Source: Rhodoferax sp. (GTDB lineage Bacteria; Pseudomonadota; Gammaproteobacteria; Burkholderiales; Burkholderiaceae_C). From it: DNA of 14,953 nucleotides. The notes under the pieces were generated by a model. It was not told the origin of the DNA. It did not search any database and saw only the letters and a list, made by a program, of their open reading frames with translations. The stretch spans positions 1 through 14,953 of the forward strand of contig JAIFMR010000113.1 of the NCBI GenBank assembly GCA_020048255.1. Direction: 5' to 3'. Of the stretch, positions 1 through 6,185 are shown piece by piece (the first letter of the stretch is position 1; every line of letters begins with the position of its first letter). A program made the position numbers and the translations under genes.

Positions 1-94
1 CTTCGTAGTTAATAAAACTATCAACCAGGCAGCGTGATGCAAAACTTTTGCCATCACCACCTTTATCACCATCTAAAAAATATGATCTGATCAT
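1..94 (-). CDS. ParA/MinD-like ATPase, N-terminal fragment (TraL/StbB-like?)
   Basis: Only the first 31 codons are present; the gene continues past the left edge. The protein begins MIRSYFLDGDKGGDGKSFAS. Residues 11-17 (KGGDGKS) form a deviant Walker A loop with the signature lysine K11 and the P-loop lysine K16. This is the hallmark of the ParA/MinD/SIMIBI ATPases, which act in plasmid partition and as accessory ATPases (TraL, StbB) in conjugation or plasmid stability. The start is well supported: AAAGGA lies five bases before the ATG. It starts 39 bases after the stop of the upstream DNA-binding-like gene on the same strand, so the two are probably one operon. The ATPase fold is seen directly. 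The transfer or stability role is inferred from the neighbour, and an ordinary partition ATPase remains possible. Confidence 0.65.
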   Translation of the reverse strand, partial: MIRSYFLDGDKGGDGKSFASRCLVDSFINYE

Positions 95-133
95 GTGTAT
101 CCTTTGGGTTATTCAAAATTAATATATGAAATA

Positions 134-781
134 TTATTGGTGTAATTTCCATTTGGCGAGTGCTTCGTCATATTGAGACAAAGCACGTTCATACATTCCA
201 CGAATTCTATTTTCGGCAGCAATAACTTCAAACATTCCAGCAGGTATTTTTCCATTTTCAGGAAGTGCTTTTGACATGATTAAATAGTCATCAATATTCA
301 TTTTTGTAACGTCCAAAAACTTGCCATTGACCTCAATAAATTTATGTTTGGTTATCTCATCAGGAATCTGAATTTCGCTTACGCTGAGTCGTTTGGCATT
401 GCTGTGAGTTTTGTCTTTTTCTATCTGATTCGCCTGCGGTCGTACTGGTTGATCCAATTGAATTGGCAAGCGACTTGAAGCGTTCTCAGGGGCAGGCTCG
501 GATGCATTCGGTTTGGGCTTTCTTCCTCTTTTCAATGGTGTGAGTCCGCGTTCTTCACGAACAATGCCAAGGTGCCGCACCAAATGCCCTTTGGTGACCT
601 GGATGTGATTTTTTTGAAGTGCCGCTGCGATTCGGTCAAGCGACATCCCTTGACCCAAAAAATCTTCAATAACTTCAAATGCACAGCGCACAATCAGAGC
701 TGGGTCATCCTTTTGGGCAAGTTCTATTTCTTCACGAAGGATGGAGTCGATTTCTGAGCTGATGCTTTGCATGATTCCCAT
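134..781 (-). CDS. Putative plasmid DNA-binding accessory protein (TraK/StbA-like layout)
   Basis: A 215-aa protein if it starts at the ATG at 781. A TTG at 796, preceded by GGTGAGAG, and an ATG at 772, preceded by GGGA, are alternatives; no start has an ideal ribosome site. Residues ~30-80 form a compact helical region with the pattern of a small helix-turn-helix (GQGMSLDRIAAALQ, then VTKGHLVRHL). They are followed by a basic AT-hook-like stretch, KRGRKPK. A hydrophilic proline/asparagine-rich linker (~90-130) leads to a charged C-terminal domain ending in predicted helices. The layout (small DNA-binding protein, then ParA-type ATPase, with direct repeats just upstream) resembles traK-traL beside IncP oriT, and stbA-stbB. 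That comparison is by architecture, not a confirmed family match. The gene is AT-rich compared with the genes on the right, which suggests a separate origin. Confidence 0.6.
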   Translation of the reverse strand: MGIMQSISSEIDSILREEIELAQKDDPALIVRCAFEVIEDFLGQGMSLDRIAAALQKNHIQVTKGHLVRHLGIVREERGLTPLKRGRKPKPNASEPAPENASSRLPIQLDQPVRPQANQIEKDKTHSNAKRLSVSEIQIPDEITKHKFIEVNGKFLDVTKMNIDDYLIMSKALPENGKIPAGMFEVIAAENRIRGMYERALSQYDEALAKWKLHQ

Positions 782-807
782 ACCGACAGGGCGCAAGTTC
801 TCTCACC

Positions 808-907
808 ACAGGCGAGCTGACAGGCGATACCCATTGGGGTACCTCGGCTGCCGACACGCCAATCGACAGCAAAACCAACCTGCAATGACAGGCGAGCTGA
901 CAGGCGA
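808..907. repeat. Two copies of a 20-bp direct repeat built from paired ACAGGCGA units
   Basis: ACAGGCGAGCTGACAGGCGA occurs exactly at 808-827 and again at 888-907, 80 bp apart. Each copy holds two ACAGGCGA units 12 bp apart (808, 820, 888, 900). An inverted relative, TCACCTGT, lies at 914-921, and a degenerate one (CGACAGGGCG) lies at 784-793 beside the start codons of the DNA-binding-like gene. Clustered repeats upstream of a putative DNA-binding gene suggest an autoregulatory operator or accessory-protein binding sites at a transfer or partition region. Confidence 0.75.
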
Positions 908-921
908 ATCAATTCACCTGT
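900..921. promoter_or_regulatory. 22-bp near-perfect palindrome (candidate operator)
   Basis: Arms ACAGGCGAAT (900-909) and ATTCACCTGT (912-921) pair at nine of ten positions around a central CA. The left arm is the last ACAGGCGA repeat unit, so direct and inverted copies of the same motif meet here. This is a typical layout for binding of a dimeric protein. The site lies ~120 bp upstream of the divergent-facing gene at 134-781. Confidence 0.5.
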
Positions 922-947
922 AGCGTTGGAATAGCAGAGAAACTCAC

Positions 948-1030
948 TGTGCAGGGTAAGGGCCTTGTGCCCACGTTTCCTGCTGGGCAAAAACTTGGCA
1001 GCGGCCCCCTGCTCAGGGCGTTGCCCCGAG
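948..1030. other. Candidate origin of transfer (oriT-like), low confidence
   Basis: On the minus strand GGGC and GCCC arms around a 5-base loop (960-972) are followed by TTACCCTGCACAG, which resembles the hairpin-plus-CCTGC arrangement near MOBP relaxase nick sites. On the plus strand the same bases read GGGTAAGGGCC, distantly like the GGTAAGTGC core of IncQ origins. A GC-rich hairpin with arms CTCAGGGC and GCCCCGAG (7 of 8 paired, loop GTT) follows at 1012-1030. Repeats and a TraK-like gene lie next to it. No relaxase gene is present in the window, so the call rests on resemblance only. Confidence 0.25.
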
Positions 1031-1042
1031 ACCCCGGCGGGC

Positions 1043-1050
1043 GAAACAAC
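1043..1050. repeat. Target-site duplication, left copy (GAAACAAC)
   Basis: The 8 bases GAAACAAC directly precede the left end of the IS66 element and recur exactly after its right end. Eight base pairs is the usual duplication length for IS66-family elements, so this fixes the insertion boundaries. Confidence 0.95.
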
Positions 1051-1074
1051 GTAAGGGGCTGGCCAATACACCTT
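1051..1074 (+). repeat. IS66 left terminal inverted repeat
   Basis: It starts GTAAGGGGCTGGCCAA and matches the inward-read right end at 19 of 24 positions. The GTAAGCG-like tip is typical of the IS66 family. Confidence 0.9.
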
Positions 1075-1108
1075 GACCCCAACGGTGCCGTGATGGCCGT
1101 AGTCGCGA

Positions 1109-2668
1109 TTAAAGCGTGGTGGGCTGCCAGCGGTGCGGCAGCAGTTCTTTGATCTGGCTGTTTTTCTGCGTCGGCAGGCGGGCCAGTACATCTTTCAGGT
1201 AGGCATATGGATCATGCCCATTGAGCTTGGCACTCTGAATCAAACTCATCACCGCAGTTGCACGCTGCCCAGCGCGCAAGGAACCGGCGAACAACCAATT
1301 GTTGCGACCGATGGCAATCGGGCGAATCTGGTTCTCGATCCAGTTGTTATCAATGGGTAATTGCCCATCATCGAGAAACTGCGTCAGTGCCGTCCAACGC
1401 TTCAAACTGTAATCAAGCGCTTTGGCGGTGGCCGAGCCATCGGTCACCTTTTGCCGATGCAACATCATCCACGCATGAAACGCATCAGCCAGCGGTTTGG
1501 AATGAACTTGCCGCCTTTGCAAACGCTCGCCAGGCTCGAGATGCCGGGCGTCACGCTCCACGTCATAGAGTTGGCTGATGTACACACACGCCTGCCCTGC
1601 AATCTGGCTCTTGGCCGCCACATGCAAATCAAAGAACTTGCGCCTTGCATGCGCCATGCACCCGGCCTCAGTGATGCCACTGACAAAGCCCGCCTTGTAT
1701 CCAGCGTAATCATCACAAACCAGGCTACCCCTCCATTTCCCCAGGAAGGTTCTGGCGTGTTCTCCCGCTCGAGATTCACAAAAATCGTAGACAACCGCTT
1801 TCAAATCCTCGAATGCTCCCGGCGCATAGGCCCAAAGATAAGCCCGGTGCGTTTTCTTGTTGCCGGGCTTGAGCATCTCCACCGGCGTCTCATCAGCATG
1901 CAAGACCGAGTGGCTGAGAACTTCTGTTTTGAGCGCATCCACCAGCGGCTGCAATTGCACACCGCAAATGCCCACCCATTGCGCCAGGGTCGAACGCGGT
2001 AGCGCCACACCGGCACGTCCAAAAATGCGTTCCTGGCGGTACAGCGGCAAGTGATCGCTGTATTTGGCCACCAGCACCTGGGCCAGCAAGCCCGCAGTGG
2101 GAATGCCTTTATCAATGATTTGAGCCGGCACCGGGGCCTGGACGAGTGTTTCGCATTTGACGCAGGCCCACTTGCCACGAATGTGCTGCTCTACTGTGAA
2201 CACGCCCGGTGTGTAGTCCAGCTTCTCCGACACATCTTCGCCGATGCGTTTGAGTTGGCAGCCACATCCGCAAGTGGTGGAGTCCGGTTCGTGATGGATG
2301 TCCACGCGGGGCAGTCCTACAGGAAGTGCTGCACGTTTGGGCTGTTGGCGGGGTTGGGTGTCGGTCTTTGGAGTCGGTGCCAGCTCTTTAAGTTCTTCTT
2401 CAATGGCGGCAATGTCGGCGTCAATCGTCTCGTCGAGCAAACTGACCTGGCCAGCATTAAGCAGCTCGCTTGAGCGCCCGAACTTCCAGCGTTTGAGCGT
2501 TGCCAGCTCGTGGGTGAGTTTGTCGATCTTGGCCTGGCGGTACAGGATGTCGCTGTCTTTGGCGGCGATGGTTTTGCTTTGTTCACTGAGTTGAACGATC
2601 AACTCTGCAGCGAGAGAGCGCAGCTGTTGTTCATTCAAATGGGGCAGTGTTGCAAGCGTTTCAACCAT
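1109..2668 (-). CDS. tnpC: IS66 family transposase TnpC (DDE)
   Basis: A 519-aa protein, the normal full length for IS66 TnpC, the catalytic DDE transposase that cuts and joins element ends. An N-terminal coiled-coil-like segment (~20-65) contains WKFGRSSE, the usual start of the conserved region. A zinc-finger-like part has CGCGC (133-137) and CVKC (169-172). The transposase core follows, with the first Asp in HADETPVEML (D259), the second in VCDDYAGYK (D319/D320) and the Glu in NNWIENQIRPIAIGRNNW (E445). The C-terminus (LLPHRW) is family-typical. The ATG at 2668 lacks a strong ribosome site. The stop lies 58 bases inside the left end of the element. A 160-base gap separates it from tnpB. 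Confidence 0.96.
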   Translation of the reverse strand: MVETLATLPHLNEQQLRSLAAELIVQLSEQSKTIAAKDSDILYRQAKIDKLTHELATLKRWKFGRSSELLNAGQVSLLDETIDADIAAIEEELKELAPTPKTDTQPRQQPKRAALPVGLPRVDIHHEPDSTTCGCGCQLKRIGEDVSEKLDYTPGVFTVEQHIRGKWACVKCETLVQAPVPAQIIDKGIPTAGLLAQVLVAKYSDHLPLYRQERIFGRAGVALPRSTLAQWVGICGVQLQPLVDALKTEVLSHSVLHADETPVEMLKPGNKKTHRAYLWAYAPGAFEDLKAVVYDFCESRAGEHARTFLGKWRGSLVCDDYAGYKAGFVSGITEAGCMAHARRKFFDLHVAAKSQIAGQACVYISQLYDVERDARHLEPGERLQRRQVHSKPLADAFHAWMMLHRQKVTDGSATAKALDYSLKRWTALTQFLDDGQLPIDNNWIENQIRPIAIGRNNWLFAGSLRAGQRATAVMSLIQSAKLNGHDPYAYLKDVLARLPTQKNSQIKELLPHRWQPTTL

Positions 2669-2828
2669 GAAGAGAAGTGTCTCATGGCGAACTATTTTTG
2701 ACTATTCTGAGATCCCCCAATTGACTCAAAAACAATAGTGACTCAACATTGCTGTGCCTGCGCTAGAGGTCTTTTTTTGTTCACTGTTGCACAGTCAATG
2801 GCAAGCTGATTTTGAGTCGATTCCATCA
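2669..2828 (-). promoter_or_regulatory. tnpB-tnpC spacer with repeats and a possible weak tnpC promoter
   Basis: The 160-base gap holds GACTCAA at 2723-2729 and 2740-2746 and the inverted form TTTTGAGTC at 2810-2818. The latter pairs over nine bases with GACTCAAAA at 2723-2731. On the minus strand TTGAGT is followed 17 bases later by AATAGT, a possible weak -35/-10 pair ahead of tnpC. Both readings are tentative. Confidence 0.25.
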
Positions 2829-3164
2829 TTACACAATGGTGATGATGCCACCCTCGCCGATGCGACTCCAAGGTAGGCCCAGCACCAGGGCGTCGAGTTG
2901 TGGGCGACTCAAATTGACATGGGCTTGGGAGTCCGGTGCTGGCCAGACAAAGTGGCCCTGGTGCAGCCTCCTGGCGGCCAGCCAGAAACCGATTCCGTCA
3001 TGTACCAACACCTTCATACGGTTGGCACGCTGGTTGGCAAAAAGGTAGGCGGTGTGCGGGTGTGCTGCGCCGAAGACAGCCACCACGCGGGCCAGTGCCG
3101 TGTCTGTTCCGGCGCGCATGTCCAAGGGCACGCTGGACAACCATACCGCGTCGATGCGGATCAT
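2829..3164 (-). CDS. tnpB: IS66 family accessory protein TnpB (Orf2)
   Basis: A 111-aa protein, the expected size for IS66 Orf2/TnpB, which is needed for transposition of related elements although its biochemical role is unclear. Family motifs are plain: PLDMRAGTDTALARVV near residues 14-29, then ANRMKVLVHDGIGFWLAARR and the aromatic GHFVWP. The start ATG at 3164 overlaps the tnpA stop as ATGA, so translation is probably coupled to tnpA. No ribosome site of its own is obvious, which fits coupling. The C-terminus after the WP motif is slightly shorter and more divergent than in many relatives, but no break is visible. Confidence 0.95.
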   Translation of the reverse strand: MIRIDAVWLSSVPLDMRAGTDTALARVVAVFGAAHPHTAYLFANQRANRMKVLVHDGIGFWLAARRLHQGHFVWPAPDSQAHVNLSRPQLDALVLGLPWSRIGEGGIITIV

Positions 3165-3562
3165 GCCAGTACCTCACGCAGCCATTGGGCGCATTGGCTT
3201 GATGCTTGCAGGGGCCAGTGAATGTGCACGGTGGTGGCGCCGTGCTGGAGTTCCAGACGGATGTCGGCTGGCGCGGTAGTGGCTGCTGGCGGCGGGTCAA
3301 ATTTGACCGGAATAAAGGTCGGGTGGTTGTGAACGGGCGCAAGCGCTGTCGTCTTCGATCTCAGGGCACCGCTGCGCTGTGTTGTCTCAACCACCCAGCG
3401 ACGTAGTAAATTGGCGTTCAGGCCATTGGCCAGTGCGATTGCCGCTGTCGAGACTCCCGGCTCAAGGCATGTCGTGACGACTTGGCGTTTGAATTTGTCA
3501 CTGTAGCGTCCGCGCCGACGACCGGCCTGCGGCATTTGAATTCCTGAATTTGAAGTGTGCAT
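3161..3562 (-). CDS. tnpA: IS66 family accessory protein TnpA (Orf1, HTH)
   Basis: A 133-aa protein, the first gene of the IS66 element. Residues ~14-55 (RRRGRYSDKFKRQVV, then VSTAAIALANGLNANLLRRW) form the helix-turn-helix of the IS3/IS911 OrfA-like superfamily, presumably used to recognise the element ends. The remaining residues are a variable, proline-rich tail ending in the conserved WLREVL. The ATG at 3562 has a good ribosome site, AGGTGG, four bases upstream. It overlaps tnpB by four bases (ATGA). The 78 bases between its start and the right end of the element must contain the promoter, although no clear -35/-10 pair stands out. Confidence 0.93.
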   Translation of the reverse strand: MHTSNSGIQMPQAGRRRGRYSDKFKRQVVTTCLEPGVSTAAIALANGLNANLLRRWVVETTQRSGALRSKTTALAPVHNHPTFIPVKFDPPPAATTAPADIRLELQHGATTVHIHWPLQASSQCAQWLREVLA

Positions 3563-3616
3563 GTGTCCACCTGGGTTGAAGTTGACACGATGCTCTTAAG
3601 AATGACGCGCTACGGC

Positions 3617-3640
3617 AAGATGACTTGGCCATCCGCTTAC
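3617..3640 (-). repeat. IS66 right terminal inverted repeat
   Basis: Read inward on the minus strand it starts GTAAGCGGATGGCCAA and pairs with the left end at 19 of 24 positions. The target duplication follows immediately. Confidence 0.9.
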
Positions 3641-3648
3641 GAAACAAC
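3641..3648. repeat. Target-site duplication, right copy (GAAACAAC)
   Basis: An exact copy of the 8 bases at 1043-1050, directly outside the right IS66 end. Confidence 0.95.
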
Positions 3649-3961
3649 CACGTTGCGCTTCGCTTGACTGCTTAGACAGTTCTCTCGGCCAGCGGGATTG
3701 GCGAGCATTTGTGGTACCTTGGGTGGGGCAAATCCAGCCGATGGTTCATACCAAGGTCCCTTTGATTTCAAAAAGACAAAATCCAGTTACCTCCATCGGT
3801 CAGTCGAATTTTCGTCATTACCTCATGATGTTGCCATATGGCACCGACGCATGGCAGGCGGCTGCAAGTTTTCCCCCAATCGACAACAACAAGAATTCCG
3901 CTGTGCCCCTTAGGCAGCGTAACATCTGAAATTTGGCTAAAAGCTAGGTAAGGGGTATTTC
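3649..3961. other. Intergenic region without a convincing gene
   Basis: Two overlapping plus-strand frames of ~70 codons are open here, but neither has a good start or a recognisable protein pattern. Seen in the DNA are the perfect 12-bp palindrome TGCCATATGGCA (3832-3843) and ACCTTGG/CCAAGGT arms (3716-3722 and 3751-3757). The region should hold the promoter of the PAS-LuxR gene, but I cannot pick a clear -35/-10 pair. Confidence 0.5.
3832..3843. promoter_or_regulatory. 12-bp perfect palindrome, possible operator
   Basis: TGCCATATGGCA is self-complementary over all 12 bases and lies ~190 bp upstream of the PAS-LuxR gene. It could bind a dimeric regulator. There is no other evidence, and a palindrome of this length can arise by chance. 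Confidence 0.25.
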
Positions 3962-4033
3962 ATGGCCGGTAAGCAACCTATCAAGAGCTGGATTTCCGCG
4001 CCCAAGTGTCGACAGCGCGTGGCAATACCATGA
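3962..4033 (+). CDS. Short upstream ORF (23 codons) overlapping the PAS-LuxR start
   Basis: The ATG at 3962 has the best ribosome site in the area, AAGGGG seven bases upstream. It opens a 23-codon frame, MAGKQPIKSWIS..., whose stop overlaps the ATG at 4030 of the PAS-LuxR gene as ATGA. Two readings fit. It may be a leader peptide that couples translation to the regulator. Or it may be the true N-terminus of the regulator, separated by a one-base shift; sensors of this kind often begin with a short basic segment like MAGKQPI. The sequence alone does not decide. Confidence 0.45.
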   Translation: MAGKQPIKSWISAPKCRQRVAIP

Positions 4034-6036
4034 GTCCGTCGGACGGCCAAGAGAAACGGTCAGTTCTGATGCGCGACTGCGCTGAAGCAGAGTTGACAAG
4101 CGATCGCGTGTTGCTAACAACAGCGCTTCCATCCGAGATGGTGCTTCATGAACTCCAGGTTCATCAGATAGAACTGAAAATGCAAAATGAGGAACTGCAG
4201 CGTAGGCAGGTCGAACTCGACGCTGCCAACAAGCGATATTTCGATCTGTACGATCTGGCCCCAGTGGGCTATTGCACCGTAAGCGATGCCGGTTTGATCC
4301 TTCAATCTAACCTGACCCTCAGCACGATGCTGGGCATTGAGCGCAGCGCGATGGTGACACAGCCATTCTCCCGTCTCATCTTTGGAGATGACATAGACCG
4401 TTATTACCTGATGACCAAAGCGCTGCTCAAAGGTCACAAAGCGCAGACCATAGAGTTGCGTATGTTGAAGAATGACGGCACAAAATTCTGGACGCAACTG
4501 GTCACGAACGCCACCCTGGATGCGGATGGCGCGTCGGTGCTTCGCTTCGTGCTCAACGACATCAGCGATCACAAGCGACAGGACCAATTGCTGGTTGAGA
4601 CCGAGAACAAACTGCAGGCGATTCTGAATCAGTCCCCTTCCCTGGTGTATGTGCTGGACCTTTCGGGGAGGTTCACCCTGGTCAACCAGCACCTCGCGGC
4701 GGTTTTGGGTCAGCCGGGTGATGCCATTCTGGGTAAGACCCGAGAGGATTTTCTGCCCAAAGCCATCGCGGACCAGCACCACGCCAACGATTTGAAAATT
4801 GCACGAACAGGCCAACCAACAACGTTTGAGGAGAGCAACGACGAGCCAACAGGAAAGCGCACCTACCTTTCCACCAAATTTCCGTTGCGCGACCAGACAG
4901 GTGCCATTACAGCGATCTGCGGCATCTCCACGGACATCACCGACCGCAAAGCCCATGAGGCGGAGCGCGAACAATATCGCGTCGATCTTGAAGAGCGTGT
5001 CAAGAGTCGGATGCAGCAGGTTTTGGACCTCTATGACAACGCTCCCTGCGGATACCACTCCCTTTCACAGGATGGTGTGATTACAAGGGTGAATAAGACC
5101 GAATTGGACCTCTTGGGTTACTCACGGGAGGAATATGAGGGTCATCGAATTGTTGAGTTTATGACGCCAGAAAGCGTGCAAGCCTTCCAGGACGCGTTTC
5201 CTCGCGTCCTGGAAACAGGTCGTGTAAGAAACGCCGAGTTTGACTTTGTCTGCAAGGACAAATCCATTCGCACCTTTTCGGTCAATGCTGATTTTGTATC
5301 GAATTCGGTAGGATCACCCCAGCATTCCCTTAGTACGATGGTGGACATCACCGAAAGAAAATATTATGAGCAAAGGCTGGAATTGGCGCTCAAGGGCGCC
5401 GACTTAGGTCTGTGGGATATACATATTCCCAGCGGCGAGCTCCACCTCAGCGCCAGGGTCTGTTCCATGCTCGGCTACACCGACGGGGGCATTGGCACAC
5501 ACATCGGTGACCTCAACAAATTGGTGCATCCTGAAGATGTGCTCAAGCAGCAAGCTGCCATGGACGCTGCCAAAAATGGTGATTTGCCGGATTACCGGGT
5601 TGAATACCGTCTGCGACACAAAGATGGCTATTGGGAATGGGTGCGCTCACGTGGCAAGATCGTTGCACGTGATGGAAACTCCGTCCCGCTGAGGGCCGTC
5701 GGTACGATGAAAAGCATCAGCCAGGAGAAGCGTCTCCAATTCGAAGGTGCCGAGTTGTTGCAACGTATCGAATCACTCATCAAAGATTTCGACAAAGTAC
5801 CAGAGGCGGCGGCGCCGCCGGCGGAAGTGGTCCCAGCCAACGTTATCGGCTTGCGCGAGCAGCAGGTGATCCAATTGATTGCAGCAGGTTGTACCACCGC
5901 AGAGATCGGCAAGCGTCTGGGCATCTCAAGCTACACCGCAGGCACCCACCGGCGCAATCTGATGCGCAAACTTAACTTGCACAGTACCGCTGAATTGACC
6001 CGCTACGCTCTTACGCAGAAGCTGATCGTCGATTGA
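4030..6036 (+). CDS. Four-PAS-domain sensor with C-terminal LuxR-type HTH
   Basis: A 668-aa protein if started at the ATG at 4030, which overlaps the stop of a short upstream ORF; a GTG at 4006 in the same frame is the alternative. The N-terminal helical segment LHELQVHQIELKMQNEEL (~38-55) is the usual lead-in to PAS sensors. PAS domains begin near residues 70 (YFDLYDLAPVGYC), 194 (AILNQSPSLVYVLD), 332 (LDLYDNAPCGY) and 451 (LELALKGADLGLWD, PAS_3-like with a WEWV motif). Each ends in a DISDHK, DITDRK, DITERK or related junction. Residues ~606-656 are a GerE/LuxR helix-turn-helix (REQQVIQLIAAGCTTAEIGK, then HRRNLMRKL). There is no receiver, kinase or membrane segment. It is therefore probably a cytoplasmic one-component regulator that senses a small ligand, redox state or light through PAS and binds DNA directly. 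Its ligand cannot be told from the sequence. Confidence 0.88.
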   Translation: MSPSDGQEKRSVLMRDCAEAELTSDRVLLTTALPSEMVLHELQVHQIELKMQNEELQRRQVELDAANKRYFDLYDLAPVGYCTVSDAGLILQSNLTLSTMLGIERSAMVTQPFSRLIFGDDIDRYYLMTKALLKGHKAQTIELRMLKNDGTKFWTQLVTNATLDADGASVLRFVLNDISDHKRQDQLLVETENKLQAILNQSPSLVYVLDLSGRFTLVNQHLAAVLGQPGDAILGKTREDFLPKAIADQHHANDLKIARTGQPTTFEESNDEPTGKRTYLSTKFPLRDQTGAITAICGISTDITDRKAHEAEREQYRVDLEERVKSRMQQVLDLYDNAPCGYHSLSQDGVITRVNKTELDLLGYSREEYEGHRIVEFMTPESVQAFQDAFPRVLETGRVRNAEFDFVCKDKSIRTFSVNADFVSNSVGSPQHSLSTMVDITERKYYEQRLELALKGADLGLWDIHIPSGELHLSARVCSMLGYTDGGIGTHIGDLNKLVHPEDVLKQQAAMDAAKNGDLPDYRVEYRLRHKDGYWEWVRSRGKIVARDGNSVPLRAVGTMKSISQEKRLQFEGAELLQRIESLIKDFDKVPEAAAPPAEVVPANVIGLREQQVIQLIAAGCTTAEIGKRLGISSYTAGTHRRNLMRKLNLHSTAELTRYALTQKLIVD

Positions 6037-6037
6037 C

Positions 6038-6087
6038 GTTTGTGCAAACTTTTGGTATTTGATACCTTATATTAGGTAATAAATACC
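6038..6087. promoter_or_regulatory. Cluster of three palindromes upstream of the first chemoreceptor
   Basis: Just after the PAS-LuxR stop lie GTTTGTGCAAAC (6038-6049), GGTATTTGATACC (6054-6066) and GGTAATAAATACC (6075-6087). The last two share the form GGTA-N5-TACC, with centres 21 bp apart, about two turns of DNA. Outside the third, the symmetry extends to 10-bp arms (6070-6079 and 6085-6090 plus flanking bases to 6094 are AT-rich). Read between the last two, TACCTTA-TA-TTAGGTA (6063-6078) has the 7-2-7 inverted spacing known for NarL/LuxR-type HTH sites. The array is a good candidate operator controlling the chemoreceptor at 6186. A weak TTGACG (6033-6038) precedes it. Confidence 0.55.
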
Positions 6088-6185
6088 TAATATGCGTGAT
6101 TGCGATCTCGCATCGTTTGCCCTACATTGGTGCCAAAACGTATCGTCCCGAATGCGTTATTGGTTGGATGAGGACGACAGCAAGT

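Larger units (their letters stand above)
782..1042. other. Non-coding region between the plasmid-like operon and IS66
   Basis: No reading frame here looks like a real gene; the open frames in this stretch are short, compositionally odd or overlap the IS end. The region holds the ACAGGCGA repeats, the palindrome and the GC-rich hairpins described separately. It ends at the target-site duplication of the IS66 element. If the element is removed, this DNA joins directly to 3649 onwards. Confidence 0.6.
1051..3640 (-). mobile_element. Complete IS66-family insertion sequence, 2590 bp
   Basis: The element carries tnpA, tnpB and tnpC in that order on the minus strand. It begins GTAAGGGGCTGGCCAA (1051) and, read inward from the other end, GTAAGCGGATGGCCAA (from 3640). 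The 24-bp ends agree at 19 positions. A perfect 8-bp duplication, GAAACAAC, flanks it. All three genes are open and of family-typical length, so it looks recent and potentially active. A related subterminal motif, GCCGTAG followed by CGCG within a few bases, is found inside both ends (1095-1106 and, inverted, 3606-3616). It sits between the repeat-rich plasmid-like region and the sensory genes, and could have broken a formerly continuous intergenic region. Confidence 0.95.

Noticed and set aside
724..1191. A 155-codon minus-strand frame across the IS left end
   Set aside because: It crosses the IS66 boundary at 1050/1051 and overlaps both tnpC and the DNA-binding-like gene, so it cannot be an ancestral gene; its composition is erratic.
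1361..2002. A 213-codon plus-strand frame inside the IS66 element
   Set aside because: It is antisense to the conserved TnpC core and shows no protein family pattern.
3711..3929. A 72-codon plus-strand frame between IS66 and the PAS-LuxR gene
   Set aside because: GTG start without a ribosome site, no recognisable family and an overlapping alternative frame of equal length.
4114..5058. A 314-codon open frame on the minus strand
   Set aside because: It lies wholly antisense to the clear PAS domains of the plus-strand gene, and its composition is what an antisense frame of that gene would give.
6038..6094. The palindromes as a rho-independent terminator of the PAS-LuxR gene
   Set aside because: The stems are AT-rich and no T-tract follows, so they fit operators better than a terminator.
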